The notes under the pieces are model-generated. The model did not search any database. It was not told the DNA's origin and was given only the letters and a program-made list of their open reading frames with translations. From Pelagibacterium lacus (GTDB lineage Bacteria > Pseudomonadota > Alphaproteobacteria > Rhizobiales > Devosiaceae), in the NCBI RefSeq assembly GCF_003345525.1, contig NZ_QQNH01000001.1, forward strand, positions 244,497 through 308,496: DNA of 64,000 nt. The letters are read 5' to 3'. A program made the translations under genes and the position numbers. Shown piece after piece: positions 39,622 through 48,463 of the stretch. Position 1 is the first letter of the stretch; each line of letters opens with the position of its first letter.

Positions 39622-40548
39622 ATGCAGGATCAGAGCCCGGGCAGCGTCGCCGACGCCCCCAGGGGCAATTGGGTCGACCGCCACGCGCCCCAAGCCGCCA
39701 AACCCTATCTGCGCATGTCGCGCCTCGACCGCCCGATCGGCTACCAGCTGCTGTTCTGGCCCTGCGCCTATGCGCTCGGGCTGGTGGCCATCGCGACCGG
39801 AACCGGCTTCAACTGGTGGCATCTGGTGCTGTTCTTCATCGGGGCCGTGGCCATGCGGGGCGCCGGCTGCACCTTCAACGACATCGTCGACCGCGACATC
39901 GACGACAAGGTGGCCCGCACCCGCTCGCGCCCCATCCCTTCCGGGCAGGTGAGCGTCAGGCAGGCGGCGATGTGGCTGGTCGCGCAGTCGCTGGTCGGGC
40001 TGGCGGTGCTGGTGCAGTTCAACCCATTCTCGATCCTGCTCGGCATCGCCTCGCTGGGACTGGTGGCCATCTATCCCTTCATGAAGCGGGTGACCTATTG
40101 GCCGCAACTCTTCCTGGGGTTCGCCTTCTCCTGGGGGGCGCTGCTGGGCTGGGCGACAGTCACGGGAACCCTGGCGCTGCCCGCCTTCATCCTCTATCTG
40201 GGCTGCATCTCCTGGACGATCGGCTATGACACGATCTACGCCTTGCAGGATGTGGAGGACGACGTGCTGATCGGGGTGAAATCCACCGCGAGGCTGGCCG
40301 GGGAGAAGGTGAGGCCCTTCGTGGCGCTGTTTTATAGCGTCGCTGCGGTGCTGTGGCTGATCGCCGCCGCACTTTCGGGCGCGAGTCTCGTGTTTTTCGC
40401 GCTGTTTGCCGTCACCGCGGCCCATCTTTGCTGGCAGGTGCTCACCATCGAGCGCATTAATGGCGCGCGCAGCCTGATGCTGTTCAAATCCAATCACTGG
40501 CTGGGCATGGCGTTTACGCTGGCCCTTGTCGCCGACACCCTCGTCTGA
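39622..40548 (+). CDS. ubiA: 4-hydroxybenzoate polyprenyltransferase
   Basis: Membrane enzyme of ubiquinone synthesis that attaches the isoprenoid tail to 4-hydroxybenzoate; 308 aa with eight or so helices. The two aspartate-rich motifs are NDIVDRDIDDKVART and YDTIYALQDVEDD. The N-terminal YLRMSRLDRPIGYQLLFWPC is typical. The stop codon overlaps the first base of a strong terminator stem. Ubiquinone feeds the electron transport chain that ends at the oxidase encoded nearby. Confidence 0.95.
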   Translation: MQDQSPGSVADAPRGNWVDRHAPQAAKPYLRMSRLDRPIGYQLLFWPCAYALGLVAIATGTGFNWWHLVLFFIGAVAMRGAGCTFNDIVDRDIDDKVARTRSRPIPSGQVSVRQAAMWLVAQSLVGLAVLVQFNPFSILLGIASLGLVAIYPFMKRVTYWPQLFLGFAFSWGALLGWATVTGTLALPAFILYLGCISWTIGYDTIYALQDVEDDVLIGVKSTARLAGEKVRPFVALFYSVAAVLWLIAAALSGASLVFFALFAVTAAHLCWQVLTIERINGARSLMLFKSNHWLGMAFTLALVADTLV

Positions 40549-40582
40549 ACACTTGCCCCGCCACGAGGGCGGGGCAAGTGTT
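40548..40582 (+). terminator. Strong stem-loop between convergent ubiA and DUF6101
   Basis: A perfect 15-bp stem, AACACTTGCCCCGCC (40548-40562) and GGCGGGGCAAGTGTT (40568-40582), with an ACGAG loop. It is long enough to act in both directions, although neither side has a long T-run. Confidence 0.8.
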
Positions 40583-40613
40583 TGCGCTTTGGAGGTCGCA
40601 AGAAACCCTGGGA

Positions 40614-41126
40614 TCAGGCCGTGCGCTCGCCGGGCTTGCGGCGGCGGGCGAAACGGGTGCGGCGTTCGGCTTCGGCCGACAGCATGCGGCGGGAATGCTC
40701 GACCCCGACCATCACGCCGTCGATCTGCTGGGAATAGGCCACGAGGCTGCCGTCGCCGGCCCGGATATAGAGCGGCAGGCGGAGCTTCTTGCCCCAGTTC
40801 TGCCATTCGGCGACGATGTTGGCGTTGCCGCCCTCTTCATAGACGCGATAGTTGAAGTCGCCATTGGGATGGACCAGTTCGATCGTCGAGGTCAGATCGC
40901 CGGATTCGGAAATATGGGTGGCGACCGCAACCCCGATATATTCGGCGACCGGCACCTTGACCTTGACCGTCACGCCGCTCTTGTCGAGCTGGCGCCGCAC
41001 GGTGACCGTCCTCACATCGGCGAGCGGACCATTGTCGTTCGCGGGTTGGAAAATACCGGGCTGGGAACATCCCGCGCCGGCGAGGAGCACACAGGGCAAT
41101 CCATCAATCGTTACACCGCGAACCAT
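40614..41126 (-). CDS. DUF6101 family protein
   Basis: A 170-aa protein with a beta-rich middle (VTVRRQLDKSGVTVKVKVPV) and AEYIGVAVATH, followed by ELVHPNGDFNYRVYE and a basic C-terminal tail. It matches my recollection of DUF6101, a family with no assigned function in Hyphomicrobiales. The ATG at 41126 follows AGGAAGG; an upstream start would add 22 basic residues without a site. It is convergent with ubiA. Confidence 0.65.
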   Translation of the reverse strand: MVRGVTIDGLPCVLLAGAGCSQPGIFQPANDNGPLADVRTVTVRRQLDKSGVTVKVKVPVAEYIGVAVATHISESGDLTSTIELVHPNGDFNYRVYEEGGNANIVAEWQNWGKKLRLPLYIRAGDGSLVAYSQQIDGVMVGVEHSRRMLSAEAERRTRFARRRKPGERTA

Positions 41127-41385
41127 AGTCAGCCTTCCTGTCAACTTTCGAGAGCGTTTGTTTTTTGGTGCTCTCGTTTTTGTTGAGGCCAATCTAGCGC
41201 GGCGCCCTCACGAACGGCTTAAAAAACGGGGTTAAGTTTGTCTTGTATTGAAATGGGTTAGCGGAATCTCACCCGGTGTAAGAGGCGATTAACCGCATGA
41301 GCTTGCGCGGCCTTGCCAACCGGCATAACAAGGGCGCGCCCGCGATGGCGGGCCCCGACCCTTCTTAATCAAGCGCGGAGTGGGC

Positions 41386-42222
41386 ATGCCCACCAACATT
41401 TCCCATGGCATCGAGGACGATATCAAGCTGCTAAAATCGGCTGCCGTTCATGCCGGGATCATCGCCCTGGGCTTTTTCCGCACCGACCTCAAGACCTGGA
41501 CCAAGAACGCCACCTCCCCCGTCTCGGAAGCCGATATCGCGGTGGACGGGTTCCTGACCCACGCCCTGCGGGCCGCGCGGCCCGATTATGGCTGGCTCAG
41601 CGAGGAGACGGTGGATTCCCTCGACCGGATGAGCCGCCGGCGGATCTTCATCGTCGACCCCATCGACGGCACGCGCGGCTTCATCAATGGCGAGGACAGC
41701 TGGACGATTTCCCTCGCCGTGGTCGAAGACGGCCGCCCGGTCGCCGCCGTGGTCTATGCCCCGGTGCGCGACGAGATGTATGTGGCGGGCAAGGGGCTGG
41801 GGGCGAGCTGCAATGGCAACCGGCTGGACGCACGTCCCGCCCCCGAGCGCGAACGCCTAATCCCTGCCCCCGCCGCCGTGCATCGGGAACTGGCCGAAAG
41901 CGGCCTCGACTACCAGAAGGGTCCGCTCTATCCCTCGCTGGCCTATCGGCTGGTCCAGGTTGCGGCGGGCCGGCTGGCGGCCACCGTGGCGCGGCGCGGC
42001 GCGCAGGACTGGGACGTGGCTGGGGCGGACCTGATCCTCACCGAGGCGGGCGCTGCATTCGAAGACGTGTGCAGCGGCACGCCGATCTACAATGTCAGCG
42101 ATACCCGCCATGGCGCGCTTGCCGCGACGGCAGACGGCTCGCTACTATCGCCCTTGCGCGACGCGCTGCGCACCGTCTATGGCTGCCCACAAATTCTGGA
42201 ACAAGGGTCGGGATCGATATGA
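41386..42222 (+). CDS. CysQ/inositol-monophosphatase family phosphatase
   Basis: A 278-aa Li+-sensitive Mg2+-dependent phosphatase. Metal-binding motifs are WLSEETVDSLDR, IVDPIDGTRGFINGEDSW and QDWDVAGADLILTEAGA, in family order. It most likely acts on 3'-phosphoadenosine 5'-phosphate (CysQ) or inositol phosphates, which sequence alone does not resolve. ATG at 41386 follows GGAG; a GTG six bases upstream would overlap that site. The stop overlaps the start of DUF4170 (ATGA). Confidence 0.9.
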   Translation: MPTNISHGIEDDIKLLKSAAVHAGIIALGFFRTDLKTWTKNATSPVSEADIAVDGFLTHALRAARPDYGWLSEETVDSLDRMSRRRIFIVDPIDGTRGFINGEDSWTISLAVVEDGRPVAAVVYAPVRDEMYVAGKGLGASCNGNRLDARPAPERERLIPAPAAVHRELAESGLDYQKGPLYPSLAYRLVQVAAGRLAATVARRGAQDWDVAGADLILTEAGAAFEDVCSGTPIYNVSDTRHGALAATADGSLLSPLRDALRTVYGCPQILEQGSGSI

Positions 42223-42458
42223 CCGAAGCATCGGGAAAACAATTGCTCCATCTCGTCATCGGCGGCGAGTTGTCCGGACTTGCAAGCATCGAATTCAAGG
42301 ATCTAAACGCGGTCGACATCGTCGGGGTCTATCCCAACTACAAGGCGGCCTATGACGTGTGGAAGCAGAAGGCACAGATGACGGTCGACGACGCGCAGAC
42401 CCGCTATTTCATCGTGCATCTGCACAAGCTGCTCGATCCGGCCGAGGACGCGCTTTAG
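42219..42458 (+). CDS. DUF4170 protein
   Basis: A 79-aa small protein, translationally coupled to the phosphatase gene. It has LLHLVIGGELSGL and VGVYPNYKAAYDVWKQKAQ, then a C-terminal helix with RYFIVHLHKLLDP, all typical of DUF4170. Function unknown; in related genomes it is next to Kdo transferase and lpxK genes, which suggests an envelope link. It converges on the LpxB-related gene with a 4-bp overlap of stops. Confidence 0.85.
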   Translation: MTEASGKQLLHLVIGGELSGLASIEFKDLNAVDIVGVYPNYKAAYDVWKQKAQMTVDDAQTRYFIVHLHKLLDPAEDAL

Positions 42459-43588
42459 CCGAACAGTTCCGCCAGCACCGCATCGAGCGTGCCGGGGCCG
42501 CCGAGGCGTTCGCGGCCGATGGCGCCGCGCCGGGCGCGTTCGCCGGGGTCATCGAGCAGCAGGCGCACGGCATCGGCGATGGCGTGCGCCGAAGGGTCGA
42601 CCAGCATGCGGCTTTCTCCCATCAGCGCCTGTTCGTCGGCCATGCGCTTGGGGCGGTTGGCGGGATCGTTATAGGTGATGACGGGCTTGCCCAGCCCCAG
42701 CGCCTGCTGCGTGGCGGTGCCGGCCTGGGCGAGCACGAAATCGGCCGCCTGCAGCACATTGCCCATCGCCCCGGCCACCAGGCGCAGGGTGAGACCCTTG
42801 CCGACCAGGGCGCCCATATCCGAAGATGACGTTTTCTCCGGCGGGTGCCAGGCCAGCCCGGTGGCGGCGGCCAGATCGCCCGGCGCGATACCGGTGGCGA
42901 GGGCCACGTGAATGCCCGCCTCGCCAGCGCCCTCCACCTGCTCCAGCGCCGCGACCTGCATGGAAAGATTGGCCGGCGTATTGGCCCGCGACCCCGGCAG
43001 GAGAGCGATTATGGCGCGCTCGGGAGGCCCCCTGTCGATCGCATAATCGCCATAGGGGATGGTATCCATCATGACATTGCCGTGCGAATGCGCGTCGATG
43101 CCGACCTTGCTCAGGCTCTTCGCCAGAATGTCATCGCGGCAGAAGACGCGATCGCATGTCCTGCCGATCACCCAGCGCTCCAGAGCCGGATAGGCGTGGG
43201 CATAGCCGGTCTTGAAGACGTCGAGATAGATCGAGACGCGCAGCCCGGCCCGCCAGGAGAGGAACAGCCCAACCGCGTCGCCGATGACGACGACCTTGTC
43301 GTAGACGTCGCGGCTATCGCGCAGGAAGCGCACGGCCGGGGCGACCGATTTCAGCATGGCACCCAGATCGCGCCGCACCGAGCCCCGGGCGTGGCGCCAA
43401 CCCTGGCTGGGGATATGCGAACGCGGGCCGACAAGGGGACAGAGGTCGCGATAGGCGTGGCCGCTGCCAACCACTGGATAGGCCTCCACGCGGCCGTCCC
43501 GGGGAAATCGCCGGATCAGTTCGGCGCCGATGGCATCCTCGCCATGTCCGTTGGAGATGACGAGCACGCGCGGCGTATGGGCCCGCAC
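42455..43588 (-). CDS. Lipid-A-disaccharide synthase-related glycosyltransferase
   Basis: A 377-aa GT-B fold protein of the LpxB-related family (TIGR03492 type). Key features are VLVISNGHGEDAIGAEL at the start, PVVGSGHAYRD, VVVIGDAVG, and the second-domain LLPGSRANTP and LAQAGTATQQALGLGKPVI, which is the donor-binding part. It is not ordinary LpxB. The start is a GTG directly abutting the DUF2093 stop codon (TAG-GTG). The position is where waaA and lpxK would be expected from synteny. Confidence 0.8.
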   Translation of the reverse strand: MRAHTPRVLVISNGHGEDAIGAELIRRFPRDGRVEAYPVVGSGHAYRDLCPLVGPRSHIPSQGWRHARGSVRRDLGAMLKSVAPAVRFLRDSRDVYDKVVVIGDAVGLFLSWRAGLRVSIYLDVFKTGYAHAYPALERWVIGRTCDRVFCRDDILAKSLSKVGIDAHSHGNVMMDTIPYGDYAIDRGPPERAIIALLPGSRANTPANLSMQVAALEQVEGAGEAGIHVALATGIAPGDLAAATGLAWHPPEKTSSSDMGALVGKGLTLRLVAGAMGNVLQAADFVLAQAGTATQQALGLGKPVITYNDPANRPKRMADEQALMGESRMLVDPSAHAIADAVRLLLDDPGERARRGAIGRERLGGPGTLDAVLAELFG

Positions 43589-43810
43589 CTAGCTCTCGCC
43601 GATCGAACTTTGATAGGCTTGGAAGGCGATCTCTGCACTGGCATAGGCCTCCTGCCGGTCAACGCTCCAATAGGTGAGGTCGTCGATCGGGATCGGCACG
43701 CCGGTCACCGCGCAGCGCACGAACGTGCCGGGCTTGACCACGACATAATCGGCGTCGAGATAGCGGATCTTGGCTTCGGAGGGCGAGAAGCCCGGGTCGA
43801 GAATATTCAT
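43589..43810 (-). CDS. DUF2093 protein
   Basis: A 73-aa protein beginning MNILDPGFSPSEAKIRY, followed by VVVKPGTFVRCAVTGVPIP, with AYASAEIAFQAY near the end. This is a good match to DUF2093, a small family of alphaproteobacteria without a known role. AGGAAG precedes the ATG. Located between xseA and the LpxB-related gene on the same strand, and abutting the latter. Confidence 0.88.
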   Translation of the reverse strand: MNILDPGFSPSEAKIRYLDADYVVVKPGTFVRCAVTGVPIPIDDLTYWSVDRQEAYASAEIAFQAYQSSIGES

Positions 43811-43854
43811 GTGTGCTTCCTTCCCTGCCTGTTTACCGGGGATTTCAGGCAGCG

Positions 43855-45405
43855 TCAAAACAGACTTTCCTGCTCGTCCGGGCCCTGGTCGGCCCTGGAT
43901 TTGCGCCGGGGGATGGGCGGCGCGCCGGCCACGGTGGCGGCTATGGTGCCCTGTGCCACGTCGATCGACAGCGCGTCGCCGGGCTGGACGTCGGCGGCGG
44001 TGCGCACGAGGTTCCCGGCGCTGTCGGTCACCAGCGCAAAGCCGCGCGCCAGCACCTGGTGATAGCTCACCGAGGAGAGGAGCTTGGACAAGCCGTCGAG
44101 CCGGGCCCGCCGCGTTTCGACGGTGCGCAGATAGGCGGCGTCGAGGCGCGCGGCGGCGGTTTCGAGCCGCCTTGCGCCGCGATCAACGGGCGCCGCCAAA
44201 AGGCCGGACCGCAGGCGCCCGGCAAGCGGCGTATAGGCGAGCCGGGCTCGGCCGAGCCGGGTCTGGAGGCCATAGGCGGCGCGGGTCGCGGCCGTATCGA
44301 GGCGGTTGCGGGCGCTCTCGGCGCGCTGGCGCAACAGCCCCGGGGCCAACCGCCCCGACACCCGTTGATAGTCCAGCGCCTTGTTGTGCTGGGCGACGCG
44401 CAGGGCCGAGCCCAGCCGGGTGGTCGCCATATCGAGCCGCTGGCGCGGAGTGGAGACCAGATCGCCCGGGCGCGGCAGGCCGGCCGAGGCGGCGCGCAGC
44501 CGGTCGCGCAGGCTCGAGGCGGCGCGGCGGGTCGCCTGGCGCTGGCGGGTGCCCAGATCCTCGACATAGGCGATAAGCTCAGCGCGCACCGGAACGGCCA
44601 TTTCCGCGGCGCCGGTCGGCGTCGGCGCCCGCTTGTCGGCGACATAGTCGATCAGCGTGATATCGGTCTCGTGGCCCACGGCGGAGATCACGGGAATCGC
44701 CGAGCGCGCCACGGCGCGGACGACGCTTTCCTCGTTAAAACCCCAAAGGTCCTCGATGGACCCTCCGCCACGCGCGACGATCAGCAGGTCGGGACGGGGA
44801 ATCGGACCGTCCGGCGAGAGGGCATTGAAGCCATCGATGGCCGCGGTGACCTCGGGAGCGCAGGTCTCGCCCTGGACGCGAACCGGCCAGACGATGACAT
44901 GGGAGGGGAAACGGTCGTCGAGGCGGTGCAGGATATCGCGGATCACCGCGCCGGTCGGGGAGGTTATGACCCCGATCACCTGCGGCAGATAGGGGAGCGG
45001 GCGCTTGCGTTCGGGGGCGAACAGGCCTTCGGCGAGCAGCTTCTTGCGCCGCTCCTCGAGGAGCGCCATCAGGGCCCCTGCCCCGGCCGGCTCGATCTGC
45101 TCGATGACGATCTGGTATTTCGACGAGCGCGGATAGGTGGTGAGGCGCCCGGTGGCGATGACCTCCAGCCCTTCCTCGGGCTTGAAGGTCAGGCGCTGAT
45201 AGCTGCCCTTCCAGACCACGGCGTCGATAACGGCGCCGTCATCCTTGAGGGTGAAATAACTGTGGCCCGAACTGTGGCGGCCGCGAAACCCCGATATCTC
45301 GCCGCGCACGCGCACGAAGCCGAAGGTGTCCTCGACCGTGCGCTTTACCGCGCTGGAGATTTCGGTGACCGTGAACTCATGGGCATTGGACTGGGCATCG
45401 CTCAT
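43855..45405 (-). CDS. xseA: Exodeoxyribonuclease VII large subunit
   Basis: A 516-aa subunit of a single-strand DNA exonuclease. The N-terminal OB domain has HEFTVTEISSAVKRTVE and FRGRHSSGHSYFTLKDD, and the catalytic core holds IGVITSPTGAVIRDILHR and ARGGGSIEDLWGFNEE. An alanine/arginine-rich coiled region fills the C-terminal half, as in the family. The small subunit XseB is not in this window. The frame is open upstream, but the ATG at 45405 gives the family start. Divergent from purD. Confidence 0.94.
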   Translation of the reverse strand: MSDAQSNAHEFTVTEISSAVKRTVEDTFGFVRVRGEISGFRGRHSSGHSYFTLKDDGAVIDAVVWKGSYQRLTFKPEEGLEVIATGRLTTYPRSSKYQIVIEQIEPAGAGALMALLEERRKKLLAEGLFAPERKRPLPYLPQVIGVITSPTGAVIRDILHRLDDRFPSHVIVWPVRVQGETCAPEVTAAIDGFNALSPDGPIPRPDLLIVARGGGSIEDLWGFNEESVVRAVARSAIPVISAVGHETDITLIDYVADKRAPTPTGAAEMAVPVRAELIAYVEDLGTRQRQATRRAASSLRDRLRAASAGLPRPGDLVSTPRQRLDMATTRLGSALRVAQHNKALDYQRVSGRLAPGLLRQRAESARNRLDTAATRAAYGLQTRLGRARLAYTPLAGRLRSGLLAAPVDRGARRLETAAARLDAAYLRTVETRRARLDGLSKLLSSVSYHQVLARGFALVTDSAGNLVRTAADVQPGDALSIDVAQGTIAATVAGAPPIPRRKSRADQGPDEQESLF

Positions 45406-45505
45406 GGTGTGTTGGTGGCCGACCCATACGATTCCGTCAAGGGTGGCGGGGCCGGATGGGCCATGATAGAGGGGCGCCACGAATGGACGGCCAGGAGAAG
45501 CGACA

Positions 45506-46765
45506 ATGCGGGTTTTGCTGATCGGATCGGGCGGACGGGAGCACGCGCTGGCCTGGGCGATGACGAAATCGAACCGGCTGGACAAGCTGTTCGTGGCCCC
45601 CGGCAATGGCGGCACAGAGGCGATCGCGGAGAATGTCGCGCTCGATGTGGCCGATCATGACGCGGTGATTGCGTTCTGCCGCAGCGAAGCCATCGACCTC
45701 GTGGTGGTGGGGCCGGAAGTGCCGTTAGTGGCTGGAATCGCTGACGATTTGCGGGCGGCGGGGTTCGCGGTGTTCGGGCCCTCGGGGGTCGCGGCGCAGC
45801 TGGAGGGGTCCAAGGCGTTCACCAAGGCCTTGTGCGACGAGACGGGGATACCCACTGCGGCCTATGCGCGCTTCGACAAGCTGGAGCCGGCGCTGGCCCA
45901 TGTGCGCGAGAAGGGGGCGCCCATCGTCATCAAGGCGGATGGGCTGGCGGCGGGCAAGGGCGTGACGGTCGCGGAAACCATTGAAAACGCTGAAGAAGCC
46001 CTGCGCGAATGCTTCGATGGCGCCTTCGGGGCGGCGGGGGCGGAAGTGGTGATCGAGGACTGCCTGGTCGGCGAGGAGGCCAGTTTTTTCGCCATTTGCG
46101 ACGGCAAGGATACGGTGCTGCTGCCGGCCGCGCAGGACCACAAGCGCGCTTTTGACGGCGATCAAGGGCCAAATACGGGCGGAATGGGGGCTTATGCGCC
46201 TGCTCCCGCTATGACAATGGCCGTTATGGAACGTGTTGTGCGCGAGATCGTCACCCCGGCCATCGCCGGCATGGCGGCGCGCGGCACGCCCTTCACCGGG
46301 GTGCTGTTCACCGGGCTGATGATCACCGAGGACGGGCCCAAGCTGATCGAGTTCAACACGCGGTTCGGCGACCCCGAATGCCAGGTGCTGATGATGCTGC
46401 TCGACAGCGACCTCATCGACATTCTCGAAGCGACCGCGACCGGGCGGCTGGCCACGGTCACCCCGCGCTGGAAGGAGCAGGTGGCACTGACCGTCGTCAT
46501 GGCGGCCAAGGGATATCCGGGCGACTACGCAAAGGGCTCGGAGATCGGCGGCCTCGACGGGCTCGACAGCGACACCGTACGCGTCTTCCACGCCGGCACG
46601 GTCCGCGACGGCGCGCGGGTGCTGGCCAATGGCGGGCGGGTGCTCAATGTCACGGCAATCGGCGATGACGTGGAAGAGGCCCGCGCCCGCGCCTACGCGG
46701 CGGTCGAGGCCATCGACTGGCCAGAAGGGTTCTGCCGCCGCGATATCGGCTGGCGCGCACTTTAG
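45506..46765 (+). CDS. purD: Phosphoribosylamine-glycine ligase
   Basis: Second step of purine synthesis, an ATP-grasp enzyme of 419 aa. The N-terminus [17 protein letters not shown] holds the substrate loop, and [30 protein letters not shown] and [13 protein letters not shown] form the ATP-grasp and metal sites. AGGAGAA precedes the ATG. The stop codon TAG at 46763-46765 lies exactly at the left boundary of a 270-bp inverted-repeat element; the pre-insertion stop was probably TAA. Confidence 0.96.
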   Translation: MRVLLIGSGGREHALAWAMTKSNRLDKLFVAPGNGGTEAIAENVALDVADHDAVIAFCRSEAIDLVVVGPEVPLVAGIADDLRAAGFAVFGPSGVAAQLEGSKAFTKALCDETGIPTAAYARFDKLEPALAHVREKGAPIVIKADGLAAGKGVTVAETIENAEEALRECFDGAFGAAGAEVVIEDCLVGEEASFFAICDGKDTVLLPAAQDHKRAFDGDQGPNTGGMGAYAPAPAMTMAVMERVVREIVTPAIAGMAARGTPFTGVLFTGLMITEDGPKLIEFNTRFGDPECQVLMMLLDSDLIDILEATATGRLATVTPRWKEQVALTVVMAAKGYPGDYAKGSEIGGLDGLDSDTVRVFHAGTVRDGARVLANGGRVLNVTAIGDDVEEARARAYAAVEAIDWPEGFCRRDIGWRAL

Positions 46766-47031
46766 GGTCGAAGCGCGATTATATCACGTTCACGATGGAG
46801 ACGAAAATGGCCAGATGGCAGGAAGAGAGCGCAGCGCGTATCGAAATACGGGTAAGCTCTCTGACGCACCAGCTGGCCATTTTCGTCCCACCCCGGAGGG
46901 GCGCGCCGGCTGTGCCCGTCCGGTACGTCAAGCCGCTTGCCCGTGTTAGGACACGGGCGTCGCGTCTTTCCTGCCGGGCCGACCAAATCTGGCAGCGTCG
47001 TGAGCGGGATATAATCGCGCTTCGACCCTAA
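46762..47031. mobile_element. 270-bp MITE-like element with perfect terminal inverted repeats
   Basis: The first 24 bases (46762-46785) are the exact reverse complement of the last 24 (47008-47031), and the match continues to about 36 bp with three mismatches. The ends read TTAGGGTCGAAG outward-in, and a TA flanks each side, as expected for IS630/Tc1-type TA duplication. Inside is a long hairpin: 15-bp perfect arms GACGAAAATGGCCAG (46800-46814) and CTGGCCATTTTCGTC (46873-46887), with inner AGAGAGC/GCTCTCT and CGTAT/ATACG stems. A second hairpin has 8-bp arms GCCCGTGT/ACACGGGC (46939-46958). No credible gene is present, so it would need a transposase in trans. It fills nearly all of the 342-bp purD-patatin gap. 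Confidence 0.75.
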
Positions 47032-47107
47032 CCCTCAGGACGCGAGCGGCTTCTCAACGGGTTGGAGGTGGAATAGGCTCGGCTTCCAGCTTGGAGGCTC
47101 ACGCGCT

Positions 47108-47971
47108 GTGGGAACCATGGACGATCCGCGGATAGGCATTGCGCTCGGCGGCGGCGCCGCGCGCGGGCTGGCGCATATCCCGTTCATCGAAGCCATGGAC
47201 GAATTGGGGCTCAGGCCCGACCTCATCGCCGGCACCTCGATCGGCGCCCTGCTCGGATCGGGCTGGGCGGCCGGGCTCAGCGGCCGGGACATCCGCGAAC
47301 TGGCCTATCAGATGCTCGGCACGCGGAACGGGCTGTTCGGGCGGCTGCTCTCCACCCAGTTCCGCTCCATGAGCAATATCCTGCGCGAGGGCATATCGAT
47401 CCAGCTCGACCCCGAGCAGATCTTCGATACCTTCACGCCGGACGGCATGGCGGAAACCTTCGAGACGCTGGCCATCCCCTTTGTCTGCGTGGCGACGGAC
47501 TTCAAATCCTGGCACCAGGTGCCGTTCAACACCGGCCCGCTGCGGCCGGCGGTGGCCGGATCGCTGGCGGTGCCGAGCCTCTTCAAGCCGGTCAGCCATC
47601 ACGACACGCTGCTGGTGGATGGCGGGGTGGTCAACCCGCTGCCGCTCGACCTCGCCGGAGCGGGCAACGACATCCTGATCGGCATCGACGTCAGCGGCGA
47701 TCCCCGGCCCTGGCCCGAAGGCAAGATCCCGACCATGCTCGATATCGGGTTCGGCTCGGCGCAGATCATGATGCACCAGATGATCGCCAACATGATCGCC
47801 GCCTATCCGCCCGACCTCTATTTCCGCCCCCACCACGTAAATATGGGCGCGCATGAATATTGGCGGGTGCGGGAAATCGTGGCGGCGGGCGACGCGGAAA
47901 AGGACCGCTTCAAATACCAGCTCTCCAAGGAAATCGAGATGTTCATCGCCTCGCAGCGAAAAATCTCCTGA
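47108..47971 (+). CDS. Patatin-like phospholipase family protein
   Basis: A 287-aa acyl hydrolase. The catalytic dyad is Ser44 in GTSIGAL and Asp171 in VDGGVVNP, and GGGAARG forms the oxyanion hole. It is of the small bacterial RssA-like type. The substrate, phospholipid or neutral lipid, is unknown. I kept a GTG start (47108), ten bases after GGAGG at 47093; an ATG nine bases further is too far from that site. It follows the inverted-repeat element and converges on tadA with a 29-bp overlap. Confidence 0.9.
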   Translation: MGTMDDPRIGIALGGGAARGLAHIPFIEAMDELGLRPDLIAGTSIGALLGSGWAAGLSGRDIRELAYQMLGTRNGLFGRLLSTQFRSMSNILREGISIQLDPEQIFDTFTPDGMAETFETLAIPFVCVATDFKSWHQVPFNTGPLRPAVAGSLAVPSLFKPVSHHDTLLVDGGVVNPLPLDLAGAGNDILIGIDVSGDPRPWPEGKIPTMLDIGFGSAQIMMHQMIANMIAAYPPDLYFRPHHVNMGAHEYWRVREIVAAGDAEKDRFKYQLSKEIEMFIASQRKIS

Positions 47972-48392
47972 GCAGTTCGGCGGCCCGCGTCGCCTGCACC
48001 CCGCCGATCACTTCGGGGGCGTGGTGGCAGGTGGGCTGGGCAAAGAACCGCACCCCATTGTCGACGGCGCCGCCCTTGGGGTCCTCGGCGGCGTAATAGA
48101 CCCGGCGGAGCCGCGCATGGGCGATGGCCCCGGCGCACATGGTGCAGGGTTCGAGCGTGACATAGAGGTCGCAATCGCCCAGCCGCCCGGTGCCGTCCGC
48201 CTCGAGCGCCGCGCGGATGGCATTGAACTCGGCATGGGCGGTGGGATCGCGGGTTTCGCGCATGGTGTTGCGGCCCCGGCCGATGACCCTCCCCTGGCGC
48301 ACCACCACAGCACCCACCGGCACCTCGCCGGCGGCGGCGGCCTCCTCGGCCAGCGCAAAGGCGATCTCCATGGGATTGTCGGGCGTGGTCAT
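47943..48392 (-). CDS. tadA: tRNA adenosine(34) deaminase
   Basis: Zinc deaminase that converts A34 to inosine in tRNA-Arg(ACG). At 149 aa it has the family length. The zinc and catalytic residues are H53 and E55 in TAHAEFNAI and C83/C86 in LEPCTMCAGAI. The ATG at 48392 gives MTTPDNPMEIAF; longer frames start inside the mutL leader. It overlaps the patatin gene end by 29 bp and is divergent from mutL. Confidence 0.93.
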   Translation of the reverse strand: MTTPDNPMEIAFALAEEAAAAGEVPVGAVVVRQGRVIGRGRNTMRETRDPTAHAEFNAIRAALEADGTGRLGDCDLYVTLEPCTMCAGAIAHARLRRVYYAAEDPKGGAVDNGVRFFAQPTCHHAPEVIGGVQATRAAELLRRFFAARR

Positions 48393-48463
48393 GGGACGCG
48401 TCCATATCAGCTTTGGCGGAGACTGTCCTATTGTTAGAATAGGGCCAAGGAGAATCACCGCCC

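Noticed and set aside
46762..47031. Two short frames inside the inverted-repeat element, one on each strand
   Set aside because: Both end in the same [10 protein letters not shown] peptide only because the terminal repeats are identical; they have no family and no proper start site.
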